Positions 16,447 through 17,698 of a stretch of 17,698 nucleotides of DNA are shown piece after piece. Every line of letters starts with the position of its first letter. The stretch's first letter is position 1. Both the position numbers and the translations under genes were made by a program. The stretch covers positions 1-17,698 of the forward strand of contig JASHQP010000389.1 in assembly GCA_030039095.1 (NCBI GenBank). The letters run 5' to 3'. The notes under the pieces are model-generated. The model was not told the origin of the DNA. It was given only the letters and a program-made list of their open reading frames with translations, and made no database searches. The DNA is from Streptosporangiaceae bacterium. Lineage in GTDB: Bacteria > Actinomycetota > Actinomycetes > Streptosporangiales > Streptosporangiaceae.

Positions 16447-16457
16447 GCGCTGGGGCG

Positions 16458-17698
16458 TCAGGCGGTCTCTACGGTGCGGATCGCGGCGGGCAGCGCGGTG
16501 ATGATGTCCTCGGAGCCGATCGGAGCGCCGTCGGCGGCCAGGCGGGCGGCGATCCCGTGCAGGTACGCGGCGGCGGCGGCCGCACGTGCCGGGTCGAGGC
16601 CCTGTGCGAGCAGCGAGCCGGCCAGGCCGGACAGCACGTCACCCGAGCCCGCGGTCGCCAGCCAGCTGGTGCCGGTGGGGTTGACCAGCACCTCCCGGCC
16701 GGGGTCCGGCGAGGCGATCACGGTCGTCGATCCCTTGAGCAGCACGGTGCAGCCGAGCTCGGCGGCCGCCTGGGTGGCGAAGTGGAGCCGGCGCGCCTCG
16801 ATGTCGGCCCGGTCCGCGCCGAGCAGCCGCGACAGCTCGCCCGCGTGCGGCGTGAGCAGCGTCGGGGCGGCGCGCGGCAGCAGTTCACCGCGGTGTGCCG
16901 CCAGCAACGTGATCCCGTCGGCGTCGACCAGCACCGGAACGTCGGTCGCGAGCACGGCGGCGAGCAGGCTGAGTGATTCGTCGCCTGTGCCCATGCCCGG
17001 GCCGGCCGTCCACGCCTGGACCCGGCCGGCCTGCTCGATCGCCGCCCCGCCCTCCAGGCCTGCGTGCGTGGTCGTGATCACCGCCTCCGGCCAGCGCTGC
17101 CTGACCAGCCCCACCGGGATCTCGGACGACACCAGCCGCACCATCCCGGCACCGCCGCGGATGGCGCCGCCGACGGCCAGCGGCGCGGCCCCAGTGAACC
17201 GGTCGCTGCCGGCCACGATCCCCAGAACGCCGCGCCGGTATTTGTCCGACTCCGCGGTCGGGCGCGGCAGCCAGCCCGCGATGTCGGCCGCCTGCGCCGC
17301 TGCCACGTCGGGCGGGCCCAGAAGGCCGCCGAGCCCGATGTCAACGAACTCGACGACTCCGGCGTGCGAGGCCCCGGGGTCGATCAGCAGGCCGGGCTTG
17401 AGGGTTCCGAACGTGGCGGTGACGTCGGCCGTCACGGCGGCGCCCGCCACCTCGCCGGTGTCGGCGTCGATCCCGCTGGGCAGGTCCACGGCCACGACCG
17501 GGCCGGATGCGCGCTCCGCCGCCGCGGCAAGCGAAGCGGCGGGCTCCCGGAGCCCGCCGTGCCCTCCGATACCGAGCAGCCCGTCGATCACCAGGTCGCT
17601 GGCTGCGATCGCGTGCTCGGCCGCGGTCCGCCCGGCCGGGTCAGCCGCCTCGACCAGCCGGCCGCCGGCACGGCGCAGAGCCGTGGCGCCCGCCTCAT
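16458..17698 (-). CDS. nnr: Bifunctional NAD(P)HX epimerase/dehydratase (5' end outside window)
   Basis: Repairs hydrated NADH/NADPH. The visible 412 or so residues hold the end of the YjeF_N epimerase domain (LVIDGLLGIGG, GPVVAVDLPSGIDADTG, TFGTLKPGL), then the whole YjeF_C dehydratase domain: KYRRGVLGIVAGSDRFTGAA, GAIRGGAGMVRL, AGPGMGTGDE, LVDADGITLL, LTPHAGELSRLLG, and the nucleotide/Mg site GTSWLATAGSGDVLSGLAGSLL. The frame is open to the right edge (upstream residues read EAGATALRRAGGRLVEAA), so the gene starts beyond it; the GTG at 17591 is internal. In Streptomyces this gene lies just upstream of alr; here about 6 kb of other genes intervene. Confidence 0.96.
   Translation of the reverse strand, partial: EAGATALRRAGGRLVEAADPAGRTAAEHAIAASDLVIDGLLGIGGHGGLREPAASLAAAAERASGPVVAVDLPSGIDADTGEVAGAAVTADVTATFGTLKPGLLIDPGASHAGVVEFVDIGLGGLLGPPDVAAAQAADIAGWLPRPTAESDKYRRGVLGIVAGSDRFTGAAPLAVGGAIRGGAGMVRLVSSEIPVGLVRQRWPEAVITTTHAGLEGGAAIEQAGRVQAWTAGPGMGTGDESLSLLAAVLATDVPVLVDADGITLLAAHRGELLPRAAPTLLTPHAGELSRLLGADRADIEARRLHFATQAAAELGCTVLLKGSTTVIASPDPGREVLVNPTGTSWLATAGSGDVLSGLAGSLLAQGLDPARAAAAAAYLHGIAARLAADGAPIGSEDIITALPAAIRTVETA

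Overview
This is a high-GC actinobacterial chromosome segment. The evidence is the very strong G/C bias at third codon positions, the frequent GTG starts, a SigD/ShbA-type sigma factor beside guaB, and a groES-groEL1-type operon under a CIRCE element. The gene order matches a block I know from Streptomyces and Mycobacterium relatives: nnr, alr, alpha/beta hydrolase, tsaE, tsaB, rimI, tsaD, groES, groEL, sigD/shbA, guaB. I cannot name the genus from sequence alone. Nearly all genes read on the minus strand, so transcription runs right to left.

Left part (1-4120): the 5' half of guaB; an ECF sigma factor of the SigD/ShbA group with no adjacent anti-sigma gene; a 451-base gap that is unusually AT-rich in its middle, with palindromes and one candidate 42-codon gene on the plus strand; then groEL (followed by a textbook terminator) and groES (preceded by a CIRCE operator).

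Middle (4118-10396): a tightly packed minus-strand run. It carries alanine racemase (alr), an alpha/beta hydrolase, tsaE, a membrane-anchored protein of unknown function, tsaB, rimI and tsaD. TsaB, TsaD and TsaE make the t6A modification of ANN-decoding tRNAs, and RimI acetylates ribosomal protein S18. Stops and starts overlap by ATGA at tsaB/rimI/tsaD. They abut, or are two bases apart, at alr/hydrolase/tsaE, so translational coupling is likely.

Right part (10397-16457): genes that appear to separate alr from its usual neighbour nnr. They are an S9 prolyl-oligopeptidase-type peptidase on the plus strand, a type I methionine aminopeptidase (map) divergent from a small XRE-type regulator, and a MarR regulator followed by a 14-helix DHA2 drug exporter. 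The gap between map and the regulator is filled by about ten contiguous 29-30 bp repeats. The copy nearest map contains the map ribosome binding site and start codon, which suggests the array grew by duplication of a translation-initiation region. Past it lie palindromes on both divergent promoters. The window ends in the 3' part of nnr (NAD(P)HX epimerase/dehydratase), which is preceded on the map by a perfect 19-bp inverted repeat.

The window is mostly conserved housekeeping. I do not see a clearly new defence, mobile or biosynthetic system. The most unusual items are the map-start repeat array, the perfect inverted repeat at 16390-16446, the G-rich divergent promoter at 10457-10493, and the AT-rich regulatory island at 1553-1651.
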